From Aporrectodea caliginosa (lineage: Eukaryota > Annelida > Clitellata > Crassiclitellata > Lumbricidae): a stretch of 64,000 bases of DNA. Shown in pieces: positions 1 through 10,916 of the stretch. Numbering within the stretch: position 1 is the first letter of the stretch; every line of letters begins with the position of its first letter. The translations under genes and the position numbers were made by a program. The DNA lies in the NCBI GenBank assembly GCA_020284085.1, contig JACEVL010000338.1:275001-339000 (forward strand), written 5' to 3'. The notes beneath the pieces were generated by a model, which saw only the letters and a list, made by a program, of their open reading frames with translations, did no database searches and was not told the origin of the DNA.

Positions 1-245
1 ATTTTTCTAAATAGGACAAAAGCACTGAACTAATAAGTCACGACCAGAAAGAAGTCGCGAACAGAATTTGATGCACCACGCTCGTTCTCCATAGGTTTAT
101 GACCACCACAAGGAAACATCAAACGAGTCAGTTTGACTAGAGTTTCAGGTGTCATCAGAGAAACTGAACTTGAAAGAGCTTCATACAACAGTTTGAGCGT
201 TGAAAGCCAACTGTCAACTGTCATCATTCTGTAAGCTAGAAGAAA

Positions 246-1238
246 ATGCCATTATTCAACAGATCGATACTACTATGGCTTCTTTTTGGAAGTTTAATTG
301 TAGTACTTCTCCTGTATACGATTAATTTAACTTATGATCACAGATTATATACACTTGAGCGCAAACCGACGAAGGCATTCAACCGTATCCGTCCTCCAGT
401 CGATTGTGTCCGATTGATCGAAGGAGATGAAGCGGAACAGCGGAGGGCAGATGCGTACCAGAAAGATCACCGAAAGAAGGCGATTACAAATGAAGACTAC
501 ATCAGCATGACCAGAGACTGTGATAAGTTCGTTGAAACTCGGGGTTACATAACATCGCCCTCTAGTGAAGAAGAGATGAATTTTCCATTGGCCTTTGACA
601 TACTCGTCTTCAAGGACATCGAACAGTTCGAGAGACTTCTCAGAGCCATCTATCGTCCACAAAATGTCTACTGCGTTCACGTCGACAAAAAGGCTAAATC
701 ACCTCTGCACACAGCAGTGGGAGAAATAGCTGGCTGTTTTTATAACGTCTTTGTTCTGCAAAACAGTATCGACATTTCATGGGGTACATATTCAGTCCTT
801 AATGCGGAAATCCTGTGCATGGAAGCCTTGCTAAAGTACAAGAAGTGGAAGTACTTCATAAACCTCACTGGTCAGGAGTTTCCGCTGAGAACGAACTGGG
901 AGCTTGTCCAGATTCTCAAGGTTCTCAACGGCTCGAATATAATAGGGGCAACGATCAAGGGAAGAAACCCTGAGCGCGTTGCTGGGAGGCCTCCTCCGCC
1001 GATTGACGTGACCCCCACCAAAGGACCTGTGCACATCGTGGCCAGGAGAGCGTTTGTGGAGTACGCAATCATCAATGAGAATGCCCAAAAACTGTTGAAC
1101 TGGTCGAAGCTGGTTGGAGTTCCTGACGAAATGTTCTTTCCCACCCTCAACCACAATCCACAACTGGGAGTTCCAGGATCTTACCTGGGCGAACCTGAAT
1201 ACGATCCATTGAGATATCCGTTCATCAGTCGATTGAAG
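246..1238 (+). CDS. Core-2-type beta-1,6-N-acetylglucosaminyltransferase (GCNT-like), exon 1
   Basis: This exon encodes residues 1-331 of a type II Golgi membrane glycosyltransferase of family GT14, which adds GlcNAc in beta-1,6 linkage to branch O-glycans. A short cytosolic tail is followed by a membrane anchor (about residues 7-28), a stem, and the catalytic domain from about residue 113 (PLAFDILVFKD). Family motifs are visible: YCVHVDKKA, ISWGTYSVLNAE, INLTGQEFPLRTN and VPDEMFF; in the last, Glu295 sits where the family has its catalytic Glu. The ATG at 246 gives the complete anchor. The exon ends in phase 0 at AAG|GTGAGC; read-through would stop four codons later. The INLTGQ motif differs slightly from the usual INLCGQ/INLSGQ. 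Family assignment is firm; the exact acceptor (core 1, core 3 or I-antigen type) cannot be told from sequence alone. Confidence 0.88.
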
Positions 1239-1289
1239 GTGAGCGATTAAGGCTTTCATTCTAGTCTGCCTTACAGTGCGTCCGCTAGT

Positions 1290-1509
1290 CAATCACCCAT
1301 TCAATCTGCCAATCACCCATTCAATCTGCCAATCACCCATTCAATCTGCCAATCGCCCATTCAATCTGCCAATCACCCATTCAATCTGCCAATCACCCAT
1401 TCAATCTGACAATCACCCATTCAATCTGCCAATCACCCATTCAATCTGACAATCACCCATTCAATCTGTCAATCACCCATTCAATCTGCCAATCACCCAT
1501 TCAATCAGA
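1290..1509. repeat. 20-bp minisatellite in GCNT-like intron, 11 copies
   Basis: Eleven head-to-tail copies of a 20-bp unit (AATCACCCATTCAATCTGCC with a few substitutions) start about 50 bp after the exon 1 donor. Most units differ at zero or one position, which suggests recent expansion. The rest of the intron (to 2007) shows ATTC-rich simple sequence and nothing else recognisable. Confidence 0.95.
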
Positions 1510-2007
1510 CGATGAGTCGGCCATTCAATCATTCATTGATTCATTCATTCTTTCAGTCAGAAAGTCAGACAGTCAGTTTATGGGTTAAGCAATTAGCATA
1601 TTACTTAAAATCAGAAAATAAGTTAACATAGGTTTTGTATTGCTTAATTATAAGTGTGTCCTCTACAGTTGGTCATAATATATTAGTATTCTCAAGTTCG
1701 TAGTATTTATAGGGTGAACGCTAATCTACTGGTCTTTCAATCAGAAAGATTGTTTTATTCGATAATAATTGTTTAAAAGATTAATCTCTAATTCTTGGGA
1801 AGTATTGAAACGACGGAAAATTAAATCTTCGCACCGAAAACGTTTCTAGAGTACCAGGTAACTTATACCACAATTTGTTAAATACAACGTCGGAATTTGT
1901 TTTAAATAAATACCTTAGCATCGACAGGTTTCAATGGCTATTGCTTCCCATTATACTGATGATTTCATATATATCTGTCCGAAATTCAATTATTTTTCCA
2001 TTTGTAG

Positions 2008-2262
2008 ATATGGTCAGATCACAATGTGATATGTCACGGAATATACAGAAGCTCGATCTGTATCTTCGGTGTTGGGGATCTACCTTTGTTGGCCACCAGT
2101 GAACGCTTTATCGCCAACAAATTCTATCTGAACTATCAGCCTCTGACTTTCGACTGCCTGGAAGAGCTCATCTTTAACAGGACGCAGGAGGAGGTGATCG
2201 GAATTCGAGACTTTGATACGTCCTACTATCAGAATTTAGATGTCGTTAAAAACCACGTCTGA
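2008..2262 (+). CDS. Core-2-type beta-1,6-N-acetylglucosaminyltransferase (GCNT-like), exon 2
   Basis: This terminal exon follows the acceptor TTTTCCATTTGTAG and begins in phase 0, matching exon 1. It encodes 84 residues, giving a 415-aa protein, close to the usual 420-440 aa of core-2 enzymes. It carries the family C-terminal block: ICHGIYRSSICIFGVGDLP corresponds to the GVHVRSVCVFGAGDL type, and the region around ANKFYLNYQPLTFDCLEEL matches the family's ANKFDVDVD...CLDE end. These cysteines are among those that form the conserved disulfides in GT14. The stop is TGA at 2260-2262. No frameshift or premature stop was seen, so the gene looks intact. Confidence 0.88.
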   Translation: MWSDHNVICHGIYRSSICIFGVGDLPLLATSERFIANKFYLNYQPLTFDCLEELIFNRTQEEVIGIRDFDTSYYQNLDVVKNHV

Positions 2263-4103
2263 GTCATTCCATGATGTCATGCAAAGTTTCGGAGGTGATT
2301 TCTGTCTTGTTCTCTTCAAAGCAAAACCGTTGCGGAATAACTGTCTTCCAACCATCATCGTGGACATCATCGGCAATAAAGGTACAACAACTTCGCACAG
2401 TGTTCGTCGTTGTTGACAGAAGACGGAGCTAGAAGTTTTCTTGAATAGTCGACTGCATAGACAAATGAACACTGCGGTGATTTTGGTGACGTATGAACAA
2501 CATTCTGTTTCATGATGCCTATGTATAATTGACCTGAATAATTAAACCACGGGCGTCAAACGTCCGGCCCGCTGGCGATATTTTTCTGGCCCGCGTAGCC
2601 TTGCCTAAAGAGTCTAAAGACTACACAAATTTGAGTGGGAAAAATCAAATTTGTCATTTTCACAGCATATGAAGCGAAATCAAATTTCTGTTCTAGGGAC
2701 AAACCTGTCAATATTTAAAGTCTTCACTCTGTTATAGGGTTTTTGATAATGATGATCAAAATGAAGACTGTGTGCTAACAGTGCATCATAGAAGATGTAG
2801 TTTTGCGAAACTTTTCTGGGGTTTGGGCTCACTGAGCCCCCTGTCAGACCTCTACCAACATTTTGCTCAGGCGCCTTCGACACCCTGGCCCGCCACTTGC
2901 TGTAAAATATTGCCAATGGGTCACCATTTGTACAGCTAAGACACCTCTGAATTAAACGCTGTGATTACTTACTTACTGGTTCACAGGGGCTGATGTTTTT
3001 CAATTGCATAACTTTAAAATACCCTATTTTTTTAAAGCAGAATTTATCACTGCGTTGGTCGTTCTTTGCCAACACAGAGACGGGTAAGGGAACTTACTCC
3101 GTAAATTATGTTGCATAACAATATACGCTTGATCACCTTCTTTTACAGTTCTAGAGTATGAATCGTAGTTTTTTCGGTCCCTGGTTATAACGCAGCTGCT
3201 GCAGGGCAATTCCACGGTATTGCAAATGTTACGGACTCTACATTCAGAAGACTTTGAACCGTTCATACAGACAGAAGACTACTGTTTAAAATATTTTAAC
3301 AATTTTCCCTGATGCCGCTTCAATCATAGATTAGTTCAATATTAGTTAGACCGAGTTGGCCGTTATGGATCATGTCTGGTGAAATAAAACGTTTGCGTTA
3401 CGGACTCTACAAAAAAGAGCCATCAACTTTTTTGATTGAATGATCTATCTTGATTTTCTGTTAAACTATCATATGAAATAAATTTTAAAACACCATTCTA
3501 GAATTGCCAGGTATTGCTGTTGATTTAGTCATAATTGCAGTTTGTTATCATGATAAGTATTGATGTTGTGCATTCACTAATGTACACACTGTGCGTTACG
3601 GACTCTACGTTACGGACTCTACCGTGTGGACCTTAAATAAAAACTGGTTAATATTCATGAAAACAGTTAAATTTTTCCTGCTACTTGCATCATTTAAATG
3701 TTCACAAGGTGTTGTACAAGTAGTTTCAGAGCTCAAATTTAAAAAATATAGTGAAGTTTCATTGTAACAAACAATTTATAGAACCTCTTGAAACGTTCGA
3801 AAATCAGCATTGTCAAGGCTATTAATGTTTCACAAAGTCGTTATTGAGCTTGGATCAGACTGTAACACTAAACCAAAGTTTCTAGTTTGAGGCAAAGTCA
3901 ACACAATACCCTAAGCGCAAAACTGGAACTATCTATCTATAACAGAAAATTATTAATAATTTAAAATTCTAATATTTTGCTTTGGCCTTTCATGGACTAC
4001 AATACCGTGGAATGCCCCTGCAGTGGATCTGGTCTACTTCTGTGTGCATAGTTTTCATAAAGTATGAGTGTTAGCCATTATTACCTCATGTAAAAAGTTG
4101 CAA
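2263..4103. other. Gene-free stretch with transposon-like debris
   Basis: No exon could be supported. Around 2560-2930 there are CCGGCCCGC and TGGCCCGCC motifs at either end of a 350-bp block, resembling ends of an old hAT-type repeat, but no duplications or transposase were found. The 14-mer GTTACGGACTCTAC recurs between 3229 and 3625 (separate entry). Confidence 0.5.
3229..3625 (+). repeat. Interspersed exact 14-mer GTTACGGACTCTAC, four copies
   Basis: The same 14 bases occur near 3229, 3395, 3596 and 3609, all in the same orientation; the last two are head to tail. The intervening 160-200 bp segments are not obviously similar to each other, so this is not a simple tandem array. Function unknown. 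Confidence 0.8.
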
Positions 4104-4109
4104 CCTAAG

Positions 4110-4771
4110 GCATTTGTGACGCCAGGGGTCAAAACCCGTCACATGTCGGTTTCTGACCTTTTTATTCAGTCATATTGTACAATTAATCTGCTTCAAAATA
4201 CTTTTTCAGAATGAAAATATCTTGTTGTACTTCGGCTTAACGACACTTTTTCATATCGAAGATGATTAGTGTCGGAGGCAGAAAGCAACCTCGTACTCCA
4301 CGTTTATATTGCGACCGAGCCACCCGCAGCAAAGATCCGAGAAATGAATCTCTGATAAACCGACCGACCAGGAATCGAACCCGGGCCACCGACGTGACGA
4401 GCGGGCTACCAACCCACTCGGCCACTGAAAATATCTTTTTTCTAACTGAAGTTATATGCGTTTGATTCTTTCATTGGTATAGAGTGAAAAAATCGAATAA
4501 AAAGTTTCGGAATATTCATGTCATTAAAGTCCTCAGCAACCACTACTTGATTATTCTGCAATTGTGCTGTGCAATAAAGGGCTCTATTCTGTGCCGAATA
4601 AAACAAACGGCATCAAAATCGGATTACTACTTTGCAAGTTACGGCAAATTCACAGGCAACTGCTGAATGGAAGAATATTCTACATTGTTGACCCCTCTCG
4701 CCTATTTCAGCTTCTAGATCAGTATCTAGGAAGCGACAAGCGACGGGTTTTGACCTCTGGCGTCACATTTG
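4110..4771. repeat. Imperfect inverted repeat pair, candidate MITE
   Basis: About 30 bp at 4113-4143 (TGACGCCAGGGGTCAAAACC core) reappear inverted at 4740-4769 (GGTTTTGACCTCTGGCGTCA core) with about one mismatch in the 20-bp core. The pair flanks 600 bp that include the SINE below. This could be the terminal repeats of a small DNA transposon; flanking duplications were not found. Confidence 0.45.
4224..4425 (-). mobile_element. tRNA-derived SINE with 12-bp target-site duplications
   Basis: On the minus strand a 202-bp unit starts with a tRNA-like head. Its A box reads TGGCCGAGTGG and its B box GGTTCGATTCC, a match to the RNA polymerase III internal promoter consensus. It does not fold into a full tRNA (acceptor ends do not pair). 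The body and a 3' segment ending near GTGTCGTTAA recur elsewhere in this window. It is bounded by a perfect duplication TGAAAATATCTT at 4212-4223 and 4426-4437, which shows retroposition by target-primed insertion. Confidence 0.85.
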
Positions 4772-4937
4772 TGGCCAGTAATAAACCGACCTGGGTGTTA
4801 AAATTCACAAATTAATATTTCCGGTCAATTCTGTTTCGAAGACGCATCTCCGATAATAAAACAGGTGAATTTTTCTTACTCTGTGTCGTATTGTTAGAAG
4901 TTTCTAATTAAAATGGCGTCGATTTAGTCTATAGTAG

Positions 4938-6767
4938 GCCACGACATTAAACGGTAGGGTTATTTAAGACAAAGTGAACCAAGTTTCACATCGGGCCACT
5001 TTGCTGCTTACAGAGGTGTCTTTTCAAGGATGCAAATACATCCTTTTATAGATCATTGATTGCTCTCAAAGACTATACAGTTAAACTGGACTGATATTCA
5101 GGTTGAGTGGATCAGATACTACTTCAAAGTTGTGATGTCAAATGGTTCTCTTTACCTGACTTTCAAGATATAGTGAATCAGTTTTTGTGATAAAGTGAAC
5201 CAGCTCTTACTTGTACCAAACTGCATTGTATAAAGTGAACCAAAATACAAACACAGCCTAAATAGGCTATATAAATCACAGCAGGTTGCAAACAATTGGA
5301 CTGCTTTTAATAACTGACAACTTATATTGAATTAAAAGGTTGATCGTAAGATCAGCAGCTGTAATGCTGTATGCATTTTCACCTTTTGGTGACATCACCT
5401 TGTCTGCAAGATAGATGTTTTGCAAACCAGTCTCATCTACATTCCATATATGTGACGGATCACGAATGCCTAACTTGACAATCAGTGCTTCATATTATAA
5501 GAACCATTTCTCCACTTGTGTAGGATTCATTTCCATTGCACGTGCAGCTGACAAGTTTTCAGTCTTTCGAATGCTTAATTCCTTATGCCTGTTCAAAAAT
5601 CCAAGACACTAGTAGTATCCTGCCGTGCCCTTTTTCACAGAGAAGCCATTTTTAGTTGCATACTCGTAATCCAACTTTCTAACTTCTCCCCGTGTTAATG
5701 GGAACCCCACACATACCAACTCAGAGACTGTATCAGCAAGATCTTTCTCTTATGCAGGTGGAAGCACTGGGCAGAGGCCTGATTCATGTCTAAAACTTGT
5801 AACAGTGCCATGAACTCGTGATCTAAAGGTGGAATAAGGCACATTCCAAGCACGTGCCACCTGCCTAACTGATGAACTTTCAGGTCTGTTTAGTGAAAGT
5901 TTAGACATGTAGTCTTTCAACGCCCCTTCCATATGGTGTGGGTCCCATGTATTAATTTTCTGTCCTTTTCGATTACCACGACTCACAGAAAGGATGGAAT
6001 TCTGCTGTACTCTCTTTCCTTTCTTATTTCTTTTCTTATGCCTTGTTCCATGATGATGGAGTCTACCCATGGTGGTGCAAATAAATTCCAAGCGTAAACC
6101 TTAAAATACAGAATGTTCAGTTTTTAGATAATAAACTGCTTACTTGCATTAATTTCTTTACAATGTAGGCTTATTTTATTGTAGGCATAGGCCTAAGTCA
6201 TAGGCTATCCCGTTTAGGCTTATCTATAATTCATTTGCCAGGTAGGCCTAATCAGATTAAGTGAACCACTGGTTCACTTTAGTAGAACTCCTCTGGTTCA
6301 CTTTATCAGTACGTGCAGGTAAAGTGAACCGCATGATAAACAGTCAAATACCAGATCGCGTAATCGTTCAATAAGACATTAAAACAATTTCATTTTATTC
6401 AATCCCATACCAAAATTCATATGGGAAAAAAATTCGCCTGCATAGTGTAAAACCTATCGACGAAAACTGAGTTTTGTTATACCTCCTATAAAAAGTGGGA
6501 CACTTCAAAATTCTTAAATTTCTTCGACCTCCGAAACGTCTGTGTCTGCCATAATATGAAGTTGCTATGAAGTATTCAGAGAACCCGCTAACTTCGTAGC
6601 CAAAAGGTAATAGTAAGTAAAAACCGTCACCACGTGCATTTGACATTAATAGCTAGCTGACCATACGATTTCTACCAGAATTGATTCACTCAACCTGATG
6701 GTTCACTTTGTCCGAAATGACCCTAACTGCCATCACATAGATGGCAGTTACCGTTTAATGTCGTGGC
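4938..6767 (-). mobile_element. Decayed pogo/Tigger-like DNA transposon
   Basis: The two ends are inverted copies of each other: GCCACGACATTAAACGGTA at 4938-4956 reappears reversed at 6749-6767, followed inward on both sides by a GGGT-ATTT-ACAAAGTGAACCA segment. The motif AAAGTGAACCA (or its complement) is repeated at least eight times in the subterminal regions (near 4971, 5192, 5236, 6258, 6270, 6294, 6318 and 6702), as expected for transposase-binding sites. The interior holds a broken transposase gene. The exact termini and the TA duplication were not resolved. Confidence 0.7.
5343..6091 (-). pseudogene. pogo/Tigger-like (CENP-B type) transposase remnant
   Basis: Read on the minus strand, the first 113 codons encode a basic N-terminus and a psq-type helix-turn-helix (SSVRQVARAWNVPYSTFRSR), the DNA-binding domain of pogo-group transposases. 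The frame then meets a stop at 5750-5752, but the same frame goes on with the family's second DNA-binding region (FLNRHKELSIRKTENLSAAR) and the start of the DDE catalytic domain (IWNVDETGL, whose Asp is the expected first catalytic residue). At least two further in-frame stops lie in this part. It ends near 5343 without the rest of the DDE domain. The gene is dead; domestication is unlikely given the stops. Confidence 0.8.
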
Positions 6768-7270
6768 TTTTATTCTTGCCTAGACATGTGTCCTGCTCTA
6801 TGCAAATTGATAGCCTTAGGCAGAAACCTCTTCACGCGTTAACTAGGTCAAATAGACACAATAAAGTAAATGGCATAATAATTATTAGTATGCGGTTCTG
6901 AATACACGTACGTCAAGATCTGCATGTTATCGATGGTTCAACTTGTTATAACCAATCATTTCAAGAAATATTTTTTATTTGTTCAATGTTGAATAATCCA
7001 TTTGAATCATACCACTTCTCAATTTTGTTGCGCTTTTTCAAGGTTGTTTCTGAAATGGCGGTAATCGTTAAGAACAGCCACTAAGGCAACTGATTAATGA
7101 GTTGAATAAGATAGAAATCACAGTAATGCATGAATTAATTCGAGAGTAACCGATTGATTTTGGTTAGATGATGTCAGTCAACGATGGATAAACACAGATA
7201 GACGATACGATACAGTGGAAGCAGAAGAGCAAAACAATTTGTTCCGCCAACATTGTTGCTGTTCTTTGTT
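6768..7270. other. Gene-free spacer downstream of TRIM-Kelch gene
   Basis: No coding sequence or recognisable repeat was seen. This stretch should contain the 3' untranslated region of the minus-strand gene that ends at 7271; no clear AATAAA on that strand was identified. Confidence 0.4.
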
Positions 7271-8181
7271 TTACAAGGGAACGGCTAAAGTCAATTTTTC
7301 AATGGCACAAATAAGAGATTGTTTAGGTAATTTTGCATGCATCTTCCACTCAATCGGTTTATCATCAAGGATGTTCTGAAGAGGAACATAACGGACGTCG
7401 TCTCTGCATTTCCATGTTGCTGTGCCATCTTTATACTTTTCCCAAATTCCTCCTCCAATGACAAAGATTCTTTCATTCTCAAGAACCAAACCAAAGAGAA
7501 AAACACCAGTCTTGAACTGTTTTCTTTCTTGCCAAGTCTGCTTCTCAAAGTTAAATATAAAACAAGTATCACGTCCAAGTAAAACGGCAAATGTATCCCA
7601 AAGTGCACCTCGTAGAGCATGACAAGAACATGGCATTGGTTTCGAAAGCAGAGTGCAAACATTGTCTTTGCTGTTGTACACTTGAACATGATTGAACGCT
7701 TTGCCATCTTTATCTAATCCACAAAAGATATAGAGTGAACTCTTGAATGGAACACAGTTGCCTGAAGCTTGGACACAGTGAACCAACTTTCCAACGATTG
7801 CACATTTATTATTGACTACGTTGTAGGCTTCAACGCTGTCTAGAACGCTTTTATCTGAGTCAACAAATCCTCCACAGATGTACAACACTTCATCGATAAA
7901 CGCTGCGCTGTGTCTACGTCGGCCTTGAACTAAAGATGCGCACCTCTTCCAACCAGAAGCTATGTTGTATTTCCATATTTGATCTGTATCTATTCCTGTA
8001 GCGTACATCGTGTTACAGTAAACGGCGGTGACTGCTTCGTTCGCCATTGTGGTTGGTATTTGTTCTTGTGCTGTGACTTCATTTGACCGATGTAGATTTA
8101 TTTTGATGACGTCCTTTGTTATAGTCGTACCGTCATTCAATCCCACAACAATTGCATAGTTCTCAAACTGTGAAGTGGTTT
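7271..8181 (-). CDS. TRIM-Kelch protein, exon 2 (Kelch propeller)
   Basis: This exon encodes the C-terminal 302 residues, a string of Kelch-type beta-propeller blades. Diagnostic elements are R-R-H-S-A-A-F followed by LYICGG, then LYIFCG, FAVLLG and IFVIGGG, each preceded by blade strands ending in a tryptophan or tyrosine. Kelch propellers usually bind the substrate of an E3 ligase. The acceptor CTAAACAG at 8182-8189 leaves two bases (AA) that complete a codon begun by the G at the end of the TRIM exon at 9788, so the two exons join in phase and give ...QIK-ETTSQFENYAIV.... A nearer AG (CACTTCACAG) would put an immediate stop in that frame. The stop codon is at 7271-7273. Joining to the TRIM exon is inferred from phase, strand and proximity. 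Confidence 0.75.
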
Positions 8182-9787
8182 CTGTTTAGACATTCAATAA
8201 TCCAATGATAATAGCTATAGTTGAATGTATAAATTAATTTAATAATTTCCTAGTAATATAAACAACCTGGAATTTTGATCTGATAATAAATTACCTAAAC
8301 ACCATGGCTCTTGAGGAGTTGATTTGGCATAGCGCTGTGAAAACTTGCCTCGCTAAGGCTTCTTTGTGTGAGGCTGACATGTTGTCCGGATCTATATGAC
8401 ATTATGTTGCTTATTTATAATATATCGCTACCACTCCATCCTCGGCTAATGACAGCTGATTAAGGCGCCCATGCGAGAGATGCCTTTTCGATTTTAAAAA
8501 ATCTCCAAACCACGGCGTTGCTGAGGTTTTTCAAAAGAAGCAGCACTTTTCATGTGTTGTAACCCTAAAGTTAGATATCGCCAGATTACGGAAAAGGCGC
8601 TTGATAAATACATGACACAAACAGAAACATTGATCAATACAATAACGGAAGGTGGACCGTCGAGATTTTGAAGGCGAGAACATACGAGGCATTTATAGAA
8701 AATCGCTTTAAGGCAGGTGGTAAAAAAGTAACTTCTCAAACAGGATACAAGGACACTATTACAGACGCTTACTGAATTCCAGTAGCATCACTCGACTTCG
8801 TGTGAAGCCGTCAATTTCTACAGCTACAATACCTAAATGGGTAAGGCATCAATCGTTCATAAGCAAAATCTGCATTAAAAACTTCAATCCTTTCAATTTA
8901 GAACTAGCCGAGATGCGAGGCGCCAAGACTTGAAGACAGGCTATGAAGTATAAGCAAACAGTAAAAAACGAGACTCCAGGCCTTCAATGTCAAACTGCAA
9001 AGAGGATTATAAATTTATTCGGATTTTTTGTAAATATGTTACCTTTCATTCGCCCCAAGCAGCGCTTTAACTTTTAAGGCCAACACTTTTGACAAGTGAA
9101 AGTTGTAGTTTTCAATAACATCTAATTAGGACTTTGTACTAATTAAAACTAAACTTCTCTATTGAAATCTAATCGCGCTACGTTTCTAACTTATTCATTT
9201 TCACAACGTATGCAATTACATAAACTCTACGTCTTTCACTCATCCATATCAGCTTAGTCGTTACTGAACCCAAATGTAGCCTTAATTATGGAAGGTTACA
9301 GTATAATGATCTCGCTCTGAAAAGCGAAGCGAATCTAAAATATTCCAGATTCTTAAAACGTATTTGATCCTCCTCTGAGTGTGAAAAGTGCCAGACTACG
9401 CTCAGTAGGACCTTTGCATAAATGTAAACAGAATGTCCTTCGAACAACTCGAAGAAACTTTCACTTATAACATTTATCTGATAATATTTTAAAAGAAGCG
9501 GTTTTGTAATGAGTAACTCCACAATATTATTGATGATGGGCATTGATGGCTATTAAGCAAAGTCGCATTCCGAAACCAGGCCTACAATCCAGTGAACAAT
9601 ACATGTAGCAGTTAAAATCTACGAGGCAATCAGATCGATCTGAAGGCTGAGGATAAGCAGGCCAGAAAAGTTCAGATATCATCTCAGACCTCAACGACAA
9701 AACATAGCGTGCAGAAAGGACAATTTCGTCAGAAAACGTGTTTCTACTTAAGAATATTTAACTAAAGATTCTGTAAAGATTCTTTAC
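8182..9787 (-). other. Predicted intron of the TRIM-Kelch gene
   Basis: 1.6 kb bounded by a good donor (AAAAG|GTAAAG at the TRIM side) and an acceptor (CTAAACAG) at the Kelch side. No exon, SINE or LINE was recognised inside it. Confidence 0.6.
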
Positions 9788-10916
9788 CTTTTATTTGCCC
9801 AACGAAGTTGGTTTCGGACTTCTGTGAACTTTTTCCTAAATCTGCTGTTTGGAAAGAAACCTCAACTGATTTACGTGGACGACCAATGAATGCCTCGTGA
9901 TCTTTTTCCAAATCGTCTGCTCTAGCGATTAATTGGTCAACCGAACTGCAGATGTCGCTGGCAGAGCCTTTCGATCTCAGTTCAGTGCAGTAAGCCTCAA
10001 AACTTTCTAATATTGTGCACATTCTGTCAGCTTCCTCCATTTCACTGTCCATTTGCTTCAGATGATTTGACTTTATTACCGATAACTCATTCAAAAGCGA
10101 TTTTGTGTCACGATATATCATGTCTTTCAGCTGTTGATTTCTTTCACGAATTGCGTTTACACTATCGAATATTTCCTGAAGAAAATTTGCTTTCCTCTTC
10201 TCCGTATTCTTTCTCATTGACATAATTTCATTTGCATAGGTCAATATCTTCCCTGCGTTCTTCTCAATCGTCTGACGGAATTCTTCATCGACTGTGGCGA
10301 CATCCTTGCAATCGTGTAACTTATGATCTTCTACAAAACACGAAACGCAGACGATTTTCTTACATTTGGCGCAATAGTAGTCCAATGTTTTATGAATGTG
10401 CTTAGTGCAGACATTCACAGACGAAACTCGCTTCATTCCTGATTTAGTATCGCTTTCAATTTTAACCACTTGATGATTTCTGTTCAGTTTCTGAAACTGA
10501 TGAACTTTGACGCAGCTGTCGCAGTAGTTATCTTGGCATTCTAAGCATCTCATCGTGGCTTTTGGTATTTGTTCTGTTTTGCCCTCATTCCTGATATTAC
10601 ACGTATCACAGATGATGGTGGCACTCCCCATTTGCAGCGTAGTTTTGAACTCCAAGAAGTTTTCCATGAAAAAATTTCTCTGCAGACCGATGATTCCTTC
10701 TGGTGGAATGGTGAACTCTTTTCTACACAACGGACAAGGCACTTTGTCTCCTGGTTTCTTCTGCACCGCTTCTGAAGTTCGTTTCAGGCATTCAAAACAG
10801 AATGTGTGAATGCATGGCAACATTCTGGGGTCATTGAGTGCATTCAAACATATTGGACATTCTGTTATTTCTCTTAGTTGGTTTTCAGCTCTTTCTCCAA
10901 CATTCGCCATCTTCAC
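9788..10916 (-). CDS. TRIM-Kelch protein, exon 1 (RING, two B-boxes, coiled coil)
   Basis: This exon encodes the first 376 residues of a tripartite-motif E3 ubiquitin ligase. A C3HC4 RING is complete: C20, C23, C35, H37, C40, C43, C61 and C64. A first B-box spans about C103-H148 and a second about C170-H208 (CTKHIHKTLDYYC...CVSC). Residues about 215-330 are rich in charged heptads, a coiled coil for dimerisation. Translation could start at either of two near ATGs (MKMANV). Read-through would stop eight codons after the donor, leaving a TRIM without any C-terminal domain; splicing at AAAAG|GTAAAG instead leads to the Kelch exon. Family assignment is certain; which TRIM subfamily is not, as common vertebrate TRIMs end in SPRY, NHL or FN3 domains. 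Confidence 0.9.

Noticed and set aside
1290..1509. CRISPR-like array
   Set aside because: The 20-bp units are head to tail without spacers and lie in a eukaryotic intron; it is a minisatellite.
4370..4430. A functional tRNA gene on the minus strand
   Set aside because: A and B boxes are good but the acceptor and anticodon stems do not pair, and the unit continues into a SINE body with target duplications.
4484..4815. 60- and 83-codon overlapping frames
   Set aside because: No recognisable protein; part of the frame lies in the inverted-repeat arm of a candidate MITE.
9762..9787. End of the TRIM protein by read-through (eight extra residues)
   Set aside because: A strong donor precedes it and the Kelch exon joins in the correct phase; read-through remains possible as an alternative isoform.
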